Shown here piece by piece: positions 1 to 12,375 of a stretch of 64,000 nt of DNA. The DNA comes from Spirometra erinaceieuropaei (lineage: Eukaryota; Platyhelminthes; Cestoda; Diphyllobothriidea; Diphyllobothriidae): assembly GCA_902702965.1 (NCBI GenBank), contig CACRXP010000018.1:254152-318151 (forward strand), given 5' to 3'. Position 1 is the first letter of the stretch, and each line of letters starts with the position of its first letter. A program made the translations under genes and the position numbers. Under the pieces are notes generated by a model. It was not told the origin of the DNA, did no database searches, and saw only the letters and a list, made by a program, of their open reading frames with translations.

Positions 1-596
1 ACGGCGCAGGCGGAGTGACCTGGCTCTGCTGTCGCAAAACTACAACTGCTGTGGAGCTCGTTTGCTAACCGGGGACACCGCAGACAATTTAGCACTCTGA
101 GGTTCTTACTCGGATTCTCCCACACTCCACATCGAACATGCTAATGCTTTCCTTTATATAACAAACCACTTCACCACTCCCTTTTGTGATATAACTCGAA
201 ATGTAAACTTTTTCGTACGAATTGGCATGCCCGACGAGAATTAATCGTCAGTCCCACACATTTCAAAGAGTTCTCTGAGTTTCATTGTTTGTTTTAACAA
301 TGCTCATTTTCTTTCTCGAGGGCAAAACAATATTTTCTTGACTCTAAACGGTGTCAAAAATATCTACTGAGTTTGTAATTGCACAACGGCCTAACACCTC
401 AATTCTGGCTCCCTGGGCCTGGCATCGAAAATGTTTCTGGAACAGTGCCCGAAAAATCACAAAACCCTTCCCTTTTGGCGTCGCAAGTTGTGTTGACCGC
501 AATGAAAGGGTCGCTTTTAACTGCGGAAATTATTTGCTGCGCTCACTGCGAAACCGCCAACATCGATACAAACAAAATTTCAAGTGCTGTTACCGA
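1..596. other. Left flank, no gene seen
   Basis: No coding region is supported here. Positions about 503-596 are repeated directly at about 1817-1911 (both read TTTTAACTGCGGAAATTA and then a shared stretch with GAAACCGCCAACATCGATAC), so this edge already belongs to the repeat complex that follows. The open frames crossing this stretch run through repeat sequence and show no protein motif. Confidence 0.5.
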
Positions 597-997
597 CCAT
601 TTCACGGTATTTAAATGTCCGACAATAAGAAATTTTAAAACTGAATTATGTCCCGCCTTCGAGAATAAAATTAGAAAAAGACGTACTTGTCTACCGAATG
701 AGCAAAAGAATGGATATTTTCTGCATGTTTTCCATGAAATAAAATTGGACCTTTAGGGGCATCGAAAATCAATGAGAAAAATGCCTGCTACGTAAGTAGT
801 CATTTTTTACAGAGTGAAGTTTTTGCATGCAGCCGGAAGGAAATTCATTCGAAAGCTGGTATCTTGAGGTATTTGAACTATTATGGACTAATATTGCAGG
901 CCGACTGGTTTTACAAACCTACTTAATTAATCTTTTCGAAACCAGAACGCAGTTCGGAATTTCGGTTGACAATTCATGAGTTAGTCCACCTACTGTA
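597..997 (-). mobile_element. F1 MITE, half copy
   Basis: This is the terminal half of an F1 element in the left arm of the palindrome. It ends CCACCTACTG followed by TA, the inverted form of the F1 terminus TA-CAGTAGGTGGGCTAACTC. The expected other half is absent upstream. Confidence 0.65.
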
Positions 998-1660
998 TTC
1001 CCGCATGTAGGTACGCATACAGTCTGCGCTTGTTTATGTGGAACCTGTTACGTGGGGAGATAAGCTATCAAGGTGGGCTAAAAGTCGTGGCTTGAAAGCT
1101 CGCCAACTGATAAGGTTATTTGGAACTCGCAGTCAGAACAGTATGTGCGTTTGTATGGAGTGGCAGACTGGTGGACTGAGATCCCGGCTAAAATTAACTA
1201 ATGCGTTTCTTCTATGGCACTTATGCCTCGTGGGATCCGAACTGACCCCTTTTCGCTGTAAAAAAAACCGGGTCAGTGTGCGTTGTGGACCCAAGGGGGG
1301 GGGGGAGGGGAGTGCTGACACGCCTATGTGCGGGTGCCATTTACTTGCGTCCTGTCCCGTCTCCGGTATTTATGACTCGGTCTCGAAACCTGATCCAGAT
1401 GGGGGGAGCGGGCAGAGTGCGATTGATGCCACGCAAGTCTACCATCCCTATAAACTAATTCAGGCGTAAGTCACCATTCCTGCTCTCATCCTGCTGTGGA
1501 GTACATAGGGGGATGGTTGAAAAGGGGAAGTACTTCGCCCACACCCACCTTCAGCCGTATTGACTTTGCTTTGCGTTTGTGTTACGCGCAAAATTCGAGC
1601 CTGATGTCGATATGGCGCTCGACTGCTTCCGCCTGCCACATCTGCAGCCAGTACGTGAGA
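998..1660 (-). repeat. Dispersed repeat D (reverse orientation)
   Basis: Mirror copy of 3018-3706. Recognisable blocks recur at 10.6, 22.3-22.6, 25.8-26.7, 36.8-37.2 and 55.1 kb. The block around GACTCGGTCTCGAAACC and a C-rich tract are the easiest landmarks. No protein similarity recognised. Confidence 0.65.
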
Positions 1661-2162
1661 TGATACAATGAGTGACCGATCTCCTGAAATTTAGGCTGAA
1701 ATTCTGAAATGCGTTCCCCTTTAGGAATGATTACTAAGGCAAGGTTGGTATACTGAGTAACTCATGGCATAATCCTATAATGCCTCGGAATTGGCAAGAT
1801 TTCACCCTTTGAATGAATGAGAGGGTCACTTTTAACTGCGGAAATTAGTTGCTGCGCTCACAACGAAACCGCCAACATCGATACAAACGACATGTCAAGT
1901 GCTGTTACCGATTATACCAGTCGGCATTATCGTCTTAAAAGGTTGGATGCAGTTGTGTGCAGAGGTACCCATGCAAGGGTTGAGCAAGGGACGGTAGAAT
2001 TCCACCAATCCGAATATGCGAACTCACGAGTTCTTAAAAAAAACTCGGCGCAACTCTAGCAAATCCTGCGGGTATGTTTTCCATTCTTTCATACCGCTCC
2101 ACACTCTGCGATCTGGAAAATGTTGTTTTTTTGTTCGACCGTCGATTTAGGAGAGATCAACT

Positions 2163-3018
2163 ACAGTTAGTGAGTGATCTCATGAAATGTTGGCCAAATT
2201 TCTGAAATGCGTTCCCCTTTAGGAAAGATTACCAAGGCGAGGTTGGTATACTGATTATCTCACGACTTATTCCTATAATGCGTCGGGCTTGGCAAGATGT
2301 CACCAAAGATATGCTTTCTTTCAGTCGTTTGATAACAAATCACGTCATCTTCAAATTTTATACTCGAAGAAGGAGCATAATTAAGTTTTACAATTTTTTT
2401 CAATTCCCGAATAATTTAAAGCCTGATCACTCGTTGCATTAGCGCTTAACGACTTAAATCTACAATGTGCATAGGTTTCGCGTAAAGAAAATCAGATATT
2501 ATTCTATGCCTTTAAAAGGTGCCATATGGAGTCCATAAACTTTTGCAATGTGTGCGGAAATATATTGTATATTTCATGAGGAGCAGTGGTAAACAGATAG
2601 GTACGATGTTCTATGAATGGACATTGTACGGTTTTAAAATCTCACAATTAGAAACTTTTAACCCTGATTATGCACCTTCTCGAGCATAAAATATGAGGAT
2701 GGCTTGATTTGCCATCAAACGACTGAAAGAAAGCATATGTTTGTCTATATTTTCTATAAAATATGTTTGGATATACAAGACCATCAAAAAGCAGCCTGAA
2801 AATGTAAGCTATTTTGGAAGTCATTTTTTACCATTTACGGTTTCTACGGAAGACTATAAAGGAGTGCATTCGAAAGGTGAGATCTCGCCAAGTTCGACGC
2901 ATTATAGGATTATGCCATGAGTTACTCAGTATAACAACCTCGCCTTAGTAATCATTCCTAATGGGGAAAGCATTTCAGAATTTCAGGCAACATTTCATGA
3001 GATCAGTCACTCACTGCA
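2163..3018. mobile_element. F2 MITE in palindrome loop
   Basis: The element begins TACAGTTAGTGAGTGATCTC and ends GAGATCAGTCACTCACTG, so the ends are inverted repeats. The interior matches other F2 copies (43.6-44.6 and 18.0-18.35 kb). It has no transposase frame. Confidence 0.65.
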
Positions 3019-3706
3019 TCATCTCACGTACTGGCTGCAGATGTGGCAGGCGGACTCAGTCAGGCGGACGCAGTCAGACGCCACATCGACATCAGGCTCG
3101 AATTTTGCGCGTAGCACAAACGCAAGGCAAAGTCAATACGGCTGAAGGTGGGTATGGGCGAAGTACTTCCCCTTTTCAACCATCCCCCTATGTACTCCAC
3201 AGCAGGGTGAGAACAGAGATGGTGACTTACGCGTTAATTAGTTTACAGGGATGGTGGACTTGCGTAGCATCTACTGCACTCTGCCCGCTCCCCCCATCTG
3301 GATCAGGTTTCGAGACCGAGTCAAGAATACCGGAGAGAGGAGAGGACGCAAGTAAATGGCACGGTTTACACCCGCACATAGGCGTATCAGCACGTCCCCC
3401 CCCCTCCCTCCTGGGTCCACAAAGCACACTGACCCGGATTTTTTTACAGCAAAAAGGGGTCGGCACGGATACCATGAGGCATAAGTGCCATAGAGGAAAC
3501 GCATTAGTTAATTGTAGCCGGGATCTCAGTCCACCAGTCTGCCACTTCATACAAACATATACTGTTCTGACTGCGAGTTCCAAATAACCTTATCAGTTGG
3601 CGAGCTTTCAAGCCACGACTTTTAGCACACCCTGATAGCTCATCTCCCCACGTAACAGGTTCCACGTAAACAAGCGCAGACCGTATGCGTACCTACATGC
3701 GGGAAT
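3018..3706 (+). repeat. Dispersed repeat D
   Basis: Right-arm copy of repeat D. The 208-codon open frame from 2961 runs through F2, D and the C-rich tract and mirrors frames in the other arm, so it is treated as chance. Confidence 0.6.
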
Positions 3707-4701
3707 ACAGTAGGTGGGCTAACTCACGAAATGTCATCCGAAATTCCGAACTGCGTTCTACTTTCGAAAAGATTAATTAATTGGTTTGCAAAACTATTTG
3801 GCCTGCAACATAAGTCGATAATATTTCAGATACCTCAGAATACCAGCCTTTAAATGAACTTCCTTCCGGCTGCATGCAAGAAGTACACTGTGTAAAAAAA
3901 TGACTACTTACGTAGCATGCATTTTTCTCATTGATTTTCGATGCCCCTAAAAGTCCAACTGTATTTCATGGAAAACATGCATAAAACATCCATCCTTTGG
4001 CTCATTCGGTACACAAAATTCGTCTTCTCCTAATTTAATACTCCGAAGAGGGACATAATTCAGTTTTAAAATTTCTGATTGTCGGACATGTAAATACCGT
4101 GAAATGGTCCTTCATAAATCGTTATGTCTCTGCATTTACCAATGTGGCTCGTAAAGTAAGCAATATGGATCAAATCCGCTGCTAAATTTTATGAATTCTA
4201 TATGGACTTCCTTTATTACCGTAGAGAAATGTGTGGTTGTCCGTACGCGGAAAATATACGGCTTTTAGTTTCGAAGCCCTGAATCCAAGTGTAACGTCAG
4301 GTTGGAGTTCAAAATTATTCGGGAATTGGAAAAGATTTTGAGAACTGAATTATACCCTTCCTTTGAGTATAAGATTAAAAGAAGGCTAACTCTCAACTGA
4401 ATGAGCGAAAGAATGAAGATTTTTGTGTATGTTTTCCGTAAAATATAATTGGACATTTAGGGACACCAAAAATCAATGAGACAAATTCATGCTAATTAAG
4501 TAGTCATTTTTCACAGAGTGTAGTTCTTGCATGCAGTCGCAAGGACGTTCATTCGAAAACCGGCATTCTGAGGTAACTGAAAAATTATAGAATTATGCTA
4601 TCGGCTGACTAGTTCTACAACCCTACTTAATTAATCTCTTCGAAACGAAAACGCGTTTCGGAAATTTGCTTGATATTTCATGAGTTAGCCCGCCTACTGT
4701 A
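3707..4701. mobile_element. F1 MITE, full length (about 995 bp)
   Basis: Bounded by TA-CAGTAGGTGGGCTAACTC on the left and GAGTTAGCCCGCCTACTG-TA on the right. TA flanks plus CAGT termini fit a Tc1/mariner-type target duplication (family knowledge). No transposase is encoded. Confidence 0.75.
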
Positions 4702-4702
4702 A

Positions 4703-4815
4703 ACCAATAAAGACAAGGGAGGCAAGGGTGGCCATTTCCCCGCTGATTATTTGTTGTCAGCCAGTCTTGTCCATCTGAAGGTGTGCAGGATGCGAAGTTC
4801 GAATTCGCGTTTTTT
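4703..4815 (-). mobile_element. SINE B, partial
   Basis: Minus-strand tail of SINE B. The landmarks are a form of GACAAAG, GGCCATT and the motif GTCAGCCAGTC. The tRNA-like head is mostly lost. Confidence 0.5.
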
Positions 4816-7800
4816 TCTCGTTTCTGTTTATCAAACGTCATTAAGCCAGCGGCTGGTTCTCCTGTCAGTTATAAGCAGGCATATTTACTATGGCATATGA
4901 GCGATCAGCGATCGGGTTAGGGGTCATGTTTGTCTGGCTGTGCGCTTGGGTTAACCACACGACGACTTGTAATATACAAAGACAGAAAGCTACTGACAAA
5001 GACAAGCGAGGTCTGAGTGAACATTTGTCACATATTAGTTGTCATTAACCAAATCAGGTTTTGTTGCACTTTGGCTCCGTATGTGCGTTATTTGGACTTT
5101 GAAACGCTCGATGTCCAAAGAACGAGGGTTGTTGGCTCAAGTAACGAAAACCCAGAGTTTATGTAGGACTGGCGGACGATATCGAATAAGCCGGAAACAA
5201 CAATTTCGGCCTCCTTGTCTTTGTCGGTATTTTTTCGCCGCATATACCCCTAGTCGCTGTGTGACTGTCTTTTAGGGCCCGGAATTGAGCTTCACAGCAG
5301 AATTAGACGAGGAGATCCCCTAACTTGATCAGGGAGTGCAATTTCAGCAAAATACACATAGATAGCAAAAACGATAAGGCATATGAATGTTAACCCCTCC
5401 ACCTCTTAATAGTCCAGATCTTAACCATGGTTTTCAAGGAAGTGGTTCATAGCCTTGCACATGTTTACAACTTTATTACAGAAGATGACATGTAACAGAA
5501 CCTGAATCCCTCTGCCAGAACTAGTTTGAACTTCGAACCAACCACAAATATGTAAGCAGACTACTACGTACTATCCAGTATACATTCGGAATTCTCGGAA
5601 CTAGCAGTCTTTGGTGGCGGTGATATCCGCGCCGCCGTTGATAAACTGGCTCTCCTCCAGAGAACGTTGTCTGGAGATTTCAGTGGCGAGGAAACAGCCT
5701 GAGTTGAGTTCTCCATGGCTCATAAGGCCTTTTGAAGAATATAGTAGTCAATAAAAGTCACCTCGAAATCACTCCAAGCGCAAAACTGTGAAACATAAGA
5801 CTGCCCGAGTAACCATTCTCTCCCCTGATTCCTTTGCTCCGGTCCCTCAAACGAGGCTCAAGGAACTTAAACAGACATTTAAATCTACGCTATGTTGCGA
5901 GACCGCAATCAAAGCGCCTTTGTAATTTCCCCGATCAGAGAGAACGTCGCGGTGAATTTGGCAACGTGATCGATTAAATTGGATGCTTGCTGTGTCATCA
6001 CACTGACACCAGGAGCAAGCCAAATATAAAAGGTCATAAATAAATTAGCAGATTACACCCATGTCCCCACTGCCGCCGCCCCATTGCGATCGATTAACCT
6101 GGTTGAATACTGCCCACATCAGTTCACTAAACTCCCTTATTTTCCCAGTTTTGATTTGACATGGCCTCCGTTAACAACGACGAAAGACAGTAAGACGAAC
6201 CCTACCAACTCTTCACGCCTTTATGCAGTCATCTCTGACGATAAAGTTGAGCGCAGTAACCAAAACGTAGGGTAAGCAAACGTCTTGCCTCAGAAGCTGA
6301 CTTGTGATCGGCCTTTCAGCTCCCGCCAGAGTTGTTTTCGGACTCATTTCATCGTAAGATACTCACTTGGCCGTTACATAGCCGGGGTCGATTCAAAGAT
6401 TTGGTCATTTGAATATTTGTATCGACCGTCGTAGGCTTCTATGTCCGTTAAAACAGCATGCATAGTTCCTGTGCCGTACTCTGAAATGCTCTGCTGTGCC
6501 GCTAGAACGGGTCACGCTGTTATTGTCCTGGATCAACACAGGGTCCAGATCGGGGCACGATGAGCGTCATTGAGGATGAGGTGTGGGGCGGCGCGTCCAG
6601 GGGTAGGCTGAAGTCGCACCAGCCACGTACACCCGACTGCGCATCCTATCTTTTTTACTTTATCATGACATCCGTTCCAGGAAGATGAGAGAGGAACGAG
6701 TGCGGCTAATGCGGTGTAAGTCTACGTCCCTGATGCGGTGCACGGTGGAGCCCGTCGGTAAAGACAGCCGAGCTGTTGATATACCCGAGTAGCGAAACTA
6801 TGCTCTTCATGAGATCATGCTCGATCGCATGTAACTGGTGGGCGGCACTTTCATAAGTGTCAGGGGCTTAAAATTTCTTTCCTACATCAAGAACTTTATT
6901 TTGATTTAGTTTTTAATCCCTTCCCATTAGAAGTATCGACCGTCTCTGCCAGAGAGCACACAAATAGGTATCACTTAAATGTCCAAATATTCCTCACTAT
7001 CGAATAGCAGACAAGAAGCTGTGATAACAATCTACAAAATCTATACAACGATGGTGTGCAATAGGCAATTGACTTCTTTAGAGAACTTCGTTATTTTATC
7101 CTCTTTAATTTTGTTTTAGCGACCCCTGCGACTTGCCGGAGCTGGATAAGGTAAAAAGAACATTGTTGATCAACAAAATACCACTTACTTGCTCTGTCAA
7201 CTCTGGGTAAGTTGAAAATGCCTAATCTTCGTTATTACCTCGATTGCGTATAGTTTCATCCAGTTAAGTAAATGGACTGTGCAAGCTTGTAACCTTTTTG
7301 ACGGGAAACGTACGCTCGAAAATAAATGAGATAATTCAGTTTTACATAACTGCAGTAATCACACCAAAATGGTAGAAGCGTGAGCCGATTCAGATAATTC
7401 CCACAGATCCCTTTAAAAATAATGAAGAAACTATTTTAAAATGACTAATAACTGCTTGATTATTGTTATGTAATCTGCCATTAAAAGTATACTGTCAGGT
7501 GGGCGGAAGGCAAGTGGATATGCCAATTTCAGGATTTACTGTCACCTGTTTATATTTTAGGCAGTTCTTGATCCACTCATGTTTAGCAGAGTCTGGTATT
7601 TTTTACTCACTAATGGAAATTATGGCTTTCCTCAAAACTAGGAAACGATCGCCACAGTGCCAGTCCATACTGTTTCTTTAGTAGGTCCAGTCTTTTTTGA
7701 TCTCATCTACGTAATTTGAGAGACTTTCGCGACATTGAATATAGCAAGGGACAATTTATAACTCAGAAGATTCTGCCGGTCTGCGGAGTCTTTGTGCACA

Positions 7801-7960
7801 CGTTATCTTTTAGTCGTTAGAAGCTACTAGCGATTAATGCCGCGTATCAATGTCTCCATACCTTGCTCTTATAGATTAAGTACAGATGAGCAGGTGTAAA
7901 GACCTTCAACATTGCCAATAAAGGCGAAGAGACGAGTCCCAGGAAGTAGTCTTGAAGGAG
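4816..7960. other. Intergenic, mostly unassigned
   Basis: About 3.1 kb with no gene supported. A SINE B tail fragment (+) lies near 5165-5250, ending CTTGTCTTTGTCGGTA. The open frames here are all under 80 codons and show no motif. No long repeat structure was recognised in the rest. Confidence 0.4.
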
Positions 7961-8340
7961 GAGACACGATCGCCGGGACAAGAGCTTTATTAGCCTGATG
8001 TTTCGGATACCCACTCGAATCCATCATCAGAGACTAAAAAGCAGAAACGGGTGGTTGTTGCACAAGAGGCTGTGGTATTTATAGGATGCAATAGCCATGC
8101 TACCGCATACCTATGAACATTCACGGCTCCCCCCTTCATCCGGGATCGTCGCACTTGGTGTGATCATTGCTTGATGGCCGACATTCGAGTCGATAATTGT
8201 TGCAATTTCATCACGTGCGTTGGATGTTGGCGTGGTGATTGCTCGACCATCTGACGCACCGACCCCGGTGTTGTGAAAAGTGTTCACCTCTGCCTTCAAC
8301 ATTAGTAGTTCCTCCCAAAGCAATAATATATGCATCGAAT
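7960..8340 (-). mobile_element. PLE family 2, 3'-end fragment
   Basis: On the minus strand this matches 54.8-55.1 kb in order: GGTCGGTGYGTCAGATGG, CCAACGCACGTGATGA, ATTCATAGGTATGCGG, CATCCTATAAATAC, and then the hammerhead-like end. It is the untranslated 3' part of a Penelope-like element whose GIY-YIG part is seen at 54.5 kb. No reverse transcriptase remains here. Confidence 0.7.
7992..8035 (-). ncRNA. Hammerhead ribozyme motif of PLE family 2
   Basis: Minus strand reads AGTCT, CTGATGA, a stem II with GGAT/ATCC, GAAAC, ATC, AGGCT. Helix I is AGTCT with AGGCT (5 pairs with wobbles), the CUGAUGA and GAA boxes are intact, and cleavage would follow AUC. Helix III is reduced to almost nothing, as reported for PLE hammerheads. 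An extra U after CUGAUGA weakens the stem II closing pair, so activity is uncertain. Confidence 0.6.
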
Positions 8341-8350
8341 TTTGAGCCAT

Positions 8351-9177
8351 TATTCCCTGACGATGGGTTTTAAAAGCTCAAAAAATAAGCAAAATTCTTC
8401 AAAAGTCTACCTATAACAAATTCTTTGTTAGGAACCTCGCATTTACATCTTCCTCTGAGTTTGTGGATATGGAATATTTTAAGCCTGACGGAGAGGAAAG
8501 TTTTGAAAGGGCTTCCACGAAACTGTAGGCTCACATTGTGGAACGCTTTTCTTTGTGAATTAACCATTACTAAGGCCAAGATGGTAATGTGCCCATTTGC
8601 GAACCAGCACCTTAGGCGTTTTGGGTGCAAGCAGTCAACGAAGACTGCATAGAGGGCAAGTTAGTAGGATGAACAAGCACAAGCCGCAGACGATTTAGGT
8701 TTTTTCCCATCCTGCAGTAACGCTCTGTACGTGTGCAAAGTAATTAGACCCATGACGAATCCCAAAATTATTATAAAATATCTTTGTGTGTATTCGTCAA
8801 TAAGTCCTCCTTCGGGCATCCGGAGTCAACTGTCTACGCCTGCCTTGATTTTGCCAAATATCAGTGTCAGGCTCAATGTCAGAAGCAGTTTGGATTGATT
8901 TAGAACGGGAGAGAATTCATGCTTTAAAGGCCAGTCGAATGGCAAAAGCCGTGTGCGTAAAGTCGTAAAAATTTGGGCGACCAATGCACAGACGTCTGGG
9001 TACAGAAAGCGACCTTGAATGCAAAGGTGAGTCGATTAACTCTGCTCACAAAGTAAAAAGCAAGACAAGTAAAAAACCACAAACCTTCAGGTGTGCAAAA
9101 ATGATCCGGTTTTCTTGCCAGACGTCAATCTAAACTTGGCGATAGTTATTAGTTTGTGGGGTTGCGACAGTCCCTGG
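8351..9177. other. Unassigned stretch
   Basis: No gene is supported. Opposed open frames at 8370-8630 (-) and 8425-8652 (+) overlap and neither has a recognisable motif. Confidence 0.35.
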
Positions 9178-9330
9178 CTGCCGTCAACAAGACTGGGAAG
9201 GTTGCGTCTAAAAGCGAGCAAAACGCCGTCTTGCGGCGGAGAGTTGGATAAACTAAGAATGCCCTTCAAGTTCTCTATAAATTTCAGGGATCATCGTTTT
9301 GACAGATTTTGAACAATTCCTTCTGGCTTA

Positions 9331-9425
9331 ATCGTGAAAAACTCGGCGTGCTTGGCGGAATTTGGACCCACGATAGCTAGGGGAAGGCTTGAGTACAGCG
9401 AACGCTCTGGCCACCTAGGGTTTGA
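9331..9425 (-). mobile_element. SINE A, inverted partner
   Basis: Minus-strand copy of the tRNA-like SINE forming the left half of the foldback. The B box region is mutated. Confidence 0.55.
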
Positions 9426-9702
9426 GGCTCACCTGGAGATGCGAGTCTAGTCACATTTGGGGCAAATTACCCGCCCAACCTACTGCAACGTCTGGAATCC
9501 GCCAAAGCTGATACAGTAAGTTGACTGCCCAAGCAGGATTTCCTAAGTAATTCACCTAGAATCCGCCAGATGACTACCAGGCTTACGTAATCTATAGATG
9601 TTGGGCAGTCGATTTACTGTATCAGATTTGGTGGATTTCAGACGTTGCAGTAGGCTGGGCGGGTAAATTGACCCAAATGTCATTAAACTCCCGCCGTCTG
9701 GA

Positions 9703-9835
9703 GGGGTCTCGTAGCTCAGGTGGTTAGAGAGTTGACTGTACCAAAGCCTTCCCCTTACTACGTGGGTTCGACTCCCACCGAGGCGCCGAGCTTTTCACAG
9801 TCAGGCCAAAAGGTATTGTTCACAATCCGTCAAAA
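9703..9835 (+). mobile_element. SINE A (tRNA-like head)
   Basis: Contains an A-box-like TAGCTCAGGTGGTTAGAG and a B box GGTTCGACTCC (about 9765-9775), with a CTCG/CGAG acceptor-like pairing. It then runs into the shared tail with TTTTTCACAG. The anticodon arm does not fold cleanly, so this is a SINE and not a functional tRNA gene. Confidence 0.65.
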
Positions 9836-10059
9836 CGCTGATCCCTAATAGTTGTAGAGTGCATTCTTAATTTATCCGCCTCTCTACTGCAAGATGGCGT
9901 TTTGCTCGCGTTTAGACGTGACCTTTCCAGTCTTGCTTACAATGGAATCGAAAGTGCATGCTAATTAAGTAGTCATTTTTGTCGAGTGTGGCTCTAACAC
10001 GAGAAAAGGAAGTGCATCAAAAAACTGCCGTCCTAGTAAATCAGGATCATCATGGGATT

Positions 10060-10500
10060 ACGTCCCAAAATAACCACTATCACAAGTTACTCGCCCAGCC
10101 TATGGCAATGTTTAAAATTCACCAAGTCTGATAGAGTAAGCTGATCACCCAGGCGGGTTGCCCAATTAATCAATCTTGAATCTACCACATGACTTACAGG
10201 CTCAATTAATTAATAAGTATTTCGACAGAGTATGAATAATCTATTTGACCGATCTGTGAAAAAGTGGGCGACCTCGGTGAGATTCGAATCCATGACAGCA
10301 AGGAGAAGGCTTGAGTACAGTCAATGCTCTGGCCATCTGAGACACAAGAGCTTGTCGGGACTCGTGAGTTTAATTACACTTAGGTTAAGTTACTCGCCCG
10401 GCCTACTACAACGCATGAAATCTTTCAAATTTGATACACTAGGCTAACTTCCCAAAGCAGAATTTCGTAGATAATCAATCTAGAATTCACCACGAGAGTT
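10060..10500 (-). mobile_element. SINE A, degenerate with flanks
   Basis: Minus-strand B box GATTCGAATCC and A-box region GAGACACAAGAGC-like. It is bracketed by the same sequence that surrounds other SINE A copies (TACTCGCCC, GATACACT). Confidence 0.55.
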
Positions 10501-10589
10501 CAACCATCGTATTCTACGAGGTCCACCATGGGCGCCAGAGCAGAAAGGTTGAATTGGGCGTGAATTAGCCTATTGTGATTGTAGAATGG

Positions 10590-10790
10590 CGCAGTATTTA
10601 CCCCAATTTCTCTCCCGTCCCCCCTTCGGGATCCGGTGTTAAGACCGAGTCAAGAAAACTGGAGATGAGAGAGAGCGCGGGTGGCTGACACGGCGTTGAC
10701 CCCCACCTAGGTGTGTCACCATACTCCCTGGTCCACAAAGTACACTAACGAGGGTTTTACACAAGAGAAACGAGGCGGTACGGATTCAAT
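10590..10790 (+). repeat. Dispersed repeat D fragment
   Basis: Shares with 3018-3706 the order CCCCTTCGGGATCCGGTG, AAGACCGAGTCAAGAA, GTCCACAAAG. Confidence 0.6.
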
Positions 10791-10813
10791 TGCCCCGGTG
10801 TACATCAGTAACT

Positions 10814-11803
10814 ACAGTAAGTGGGCTAACTCATGAAATGTCGGCCGAAATGTCGAAATGCGTTCTCGTTTCGAAAAGATAAATTAAGTAGTGTTGTAAA
10901 AATAATTTTAATGCAGCATAAATCTATAATGAGCCAGTTACTGCAGGGTGTCTTCTTTCGAATGAACTTATTTCCGACTGCATGCAAGAACTATACTCGG
11001 CAAAAAGTGGCTACGTAAGTAGCATGCAATTTTCTCATTGATTTTCGATGCCCTTGAAAATTCGATGATAGTTCATTAAAAAATGCATAAAATATTCATA
11101 CTTTTATTTGTTCGGTAGACAATTGCGTCTTCTTTCATTTTTATTTTGAAGGAGTATAATTCTGTTCGAAGAAGTTTCTAATTGTGAGATTTTTGAATAC
11201 CGTGAAATGGCCGTTCCTAAAACGTCCTGTAACTGGAGTTACCAATGTGGCCTGTAAAGTTACCAATATTGTTCGAATCCACTGCTTAACCTTATGAACT
11301 CCATAAAGTCGCGTCTTAATACCATAGAGAGTTTTGTGTTTTTCCGTTCACGAAAAATATACGGCTTGTAGTTTTGAAACTCTGAAGGCAGGTTTAACAG
11401 CAGGTCAGGTAAAAAATTATACGGGAATTAGAAAAGTTTTTTAAAACCGAATTATACTCTTTTTTCAGCATAAAATTGAAAGAAAAGGTTATTTTCTATC
11501 GAACAAGTAAACGAATGACTATTTGTACGCATGTTTTACATGAAATATAATTGTATTTTCAAGGGCATCGAAAATCAATGAAAAACTTGCATGCTACATA
11601 AGTTGCCACTTTTTACAGAGTGTGGTCTTTGCATAAAGCCGGAAAGAAGTTCATTCGAAAGCGTGCATCTTTAGATAACTGAACTTTGATATAATTATGT
11701 TGCAGGCTGAATAGTTTTACAACCCTGCTTAATTGATCTTTTCGAAGCGAAAACGTATTTCGAAATTTCGGCCGACATTTCATGAGTCAGCCCACTTACT
11801 GTA
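10814..11803. mobile_element. F1 MITE, full length
   Basis: TA-CAGTAAGTGGGCTAACTC at the left and GAGTCAGCCCACTTACTG-TA at the right. The interior is homologous to the copies at 3.7, 28.4 and 47.8 kb. No transposase. Confidence 0.75.
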
Positions 11804-11954
11804 GACCTGCCGTTGCACCTCGAATGTTGGCATTTGTTAGGGGTGCGCATTCTTAATAGCGCCTGCCGGACTTTGATCTAGCTCTTGTGTTGATCCAGCG
11901 CAACTGTCGCGTGGCCCGTTTTAGTGTCGAACAATCCACCAGGCTCGCTTAATT

Positions 11955-12375
11955 ACCTTGTGTCTAAGCTGGGTTTGAATAATCCACTTTGCTGTCATGT
12001 ATTCGAATCTACTCAAGACCGTCCAGTTTTTCACAGTTGGGTAAAATGAATTATTTTAAAACCTGTCAAAAATACCTATTAGGCATTTGAGCCTGGTTGT
12101 CGGCTGGTGGATTATAGATTGCCTGCCTAGAAAATGCTGTCTGCGAAGTCAGCCTGCTGTACCAAATTTGATGGATTTTAAAGGTTGCATTTGGATGGGC
12201 GAGTAGCTTGACACAAATGTGATTAAACTTACGGCTCCCGTCAAGGCTTCGTACCTCAGATGGCTATAGCGTTCGCCATACTCAAGCCTTCACCTAGCTG
12301 TCGTGGGTTCGGATCAAAACGAGGTCACCGAGTTTTTTACAGTTGGGTTCAAATGAAATATCAGAAAGTGAAGCC
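11955..12375 (+). mobile_element. SINE A copies with flanking unit
   Basis: Two tail motifs TTTTTCACAGTTGGGT (about 12030 and 12340) surround a tRNA-like head at about 12245-12330 with GGGTTCGGATC as a decayed B box. Confidence 0.55.

Larger units (their letters stand above)
597..4108. repeat. Large imperfect palindrome, arms about 1.2 kb
   Basis: The left arm (597-1815) matches the reverse complement of the right arm (2866-4108) almost end to end, with scattered mismatches and small indels. Each arm carries, from the outside in, half of an F1 MITE, a block of repeat D, and one end of an F2 MITE. About 1.05 kb of loop lies between, mostly a further F2 copy. Open frames in both arms (for example 1038-1469 and 3227-3583) are the same repeat read in mirrored orientation, not genes. 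Confidence 0.8.
9178..9950. repeat. Foldback of SINE A and flank, arms about 380 bp
   Basis: The left arm (9178-9560) is the inverse of the right arm (about 9570-9950), including GCGAGCAAAACGCC and the tRNA-like segment. The centre reads around GGCAGTC/GACTGCC. The opposed open frames at 9087-9312 are products of the same sequence. Confidence 0.75.

Noticed and set aside
2961..3587. 208-codon frame, the longest in the window
   Set aside because: It runs across F2 and repeat D within the palindrome, the mirror arm is broken, and no domain is visible.
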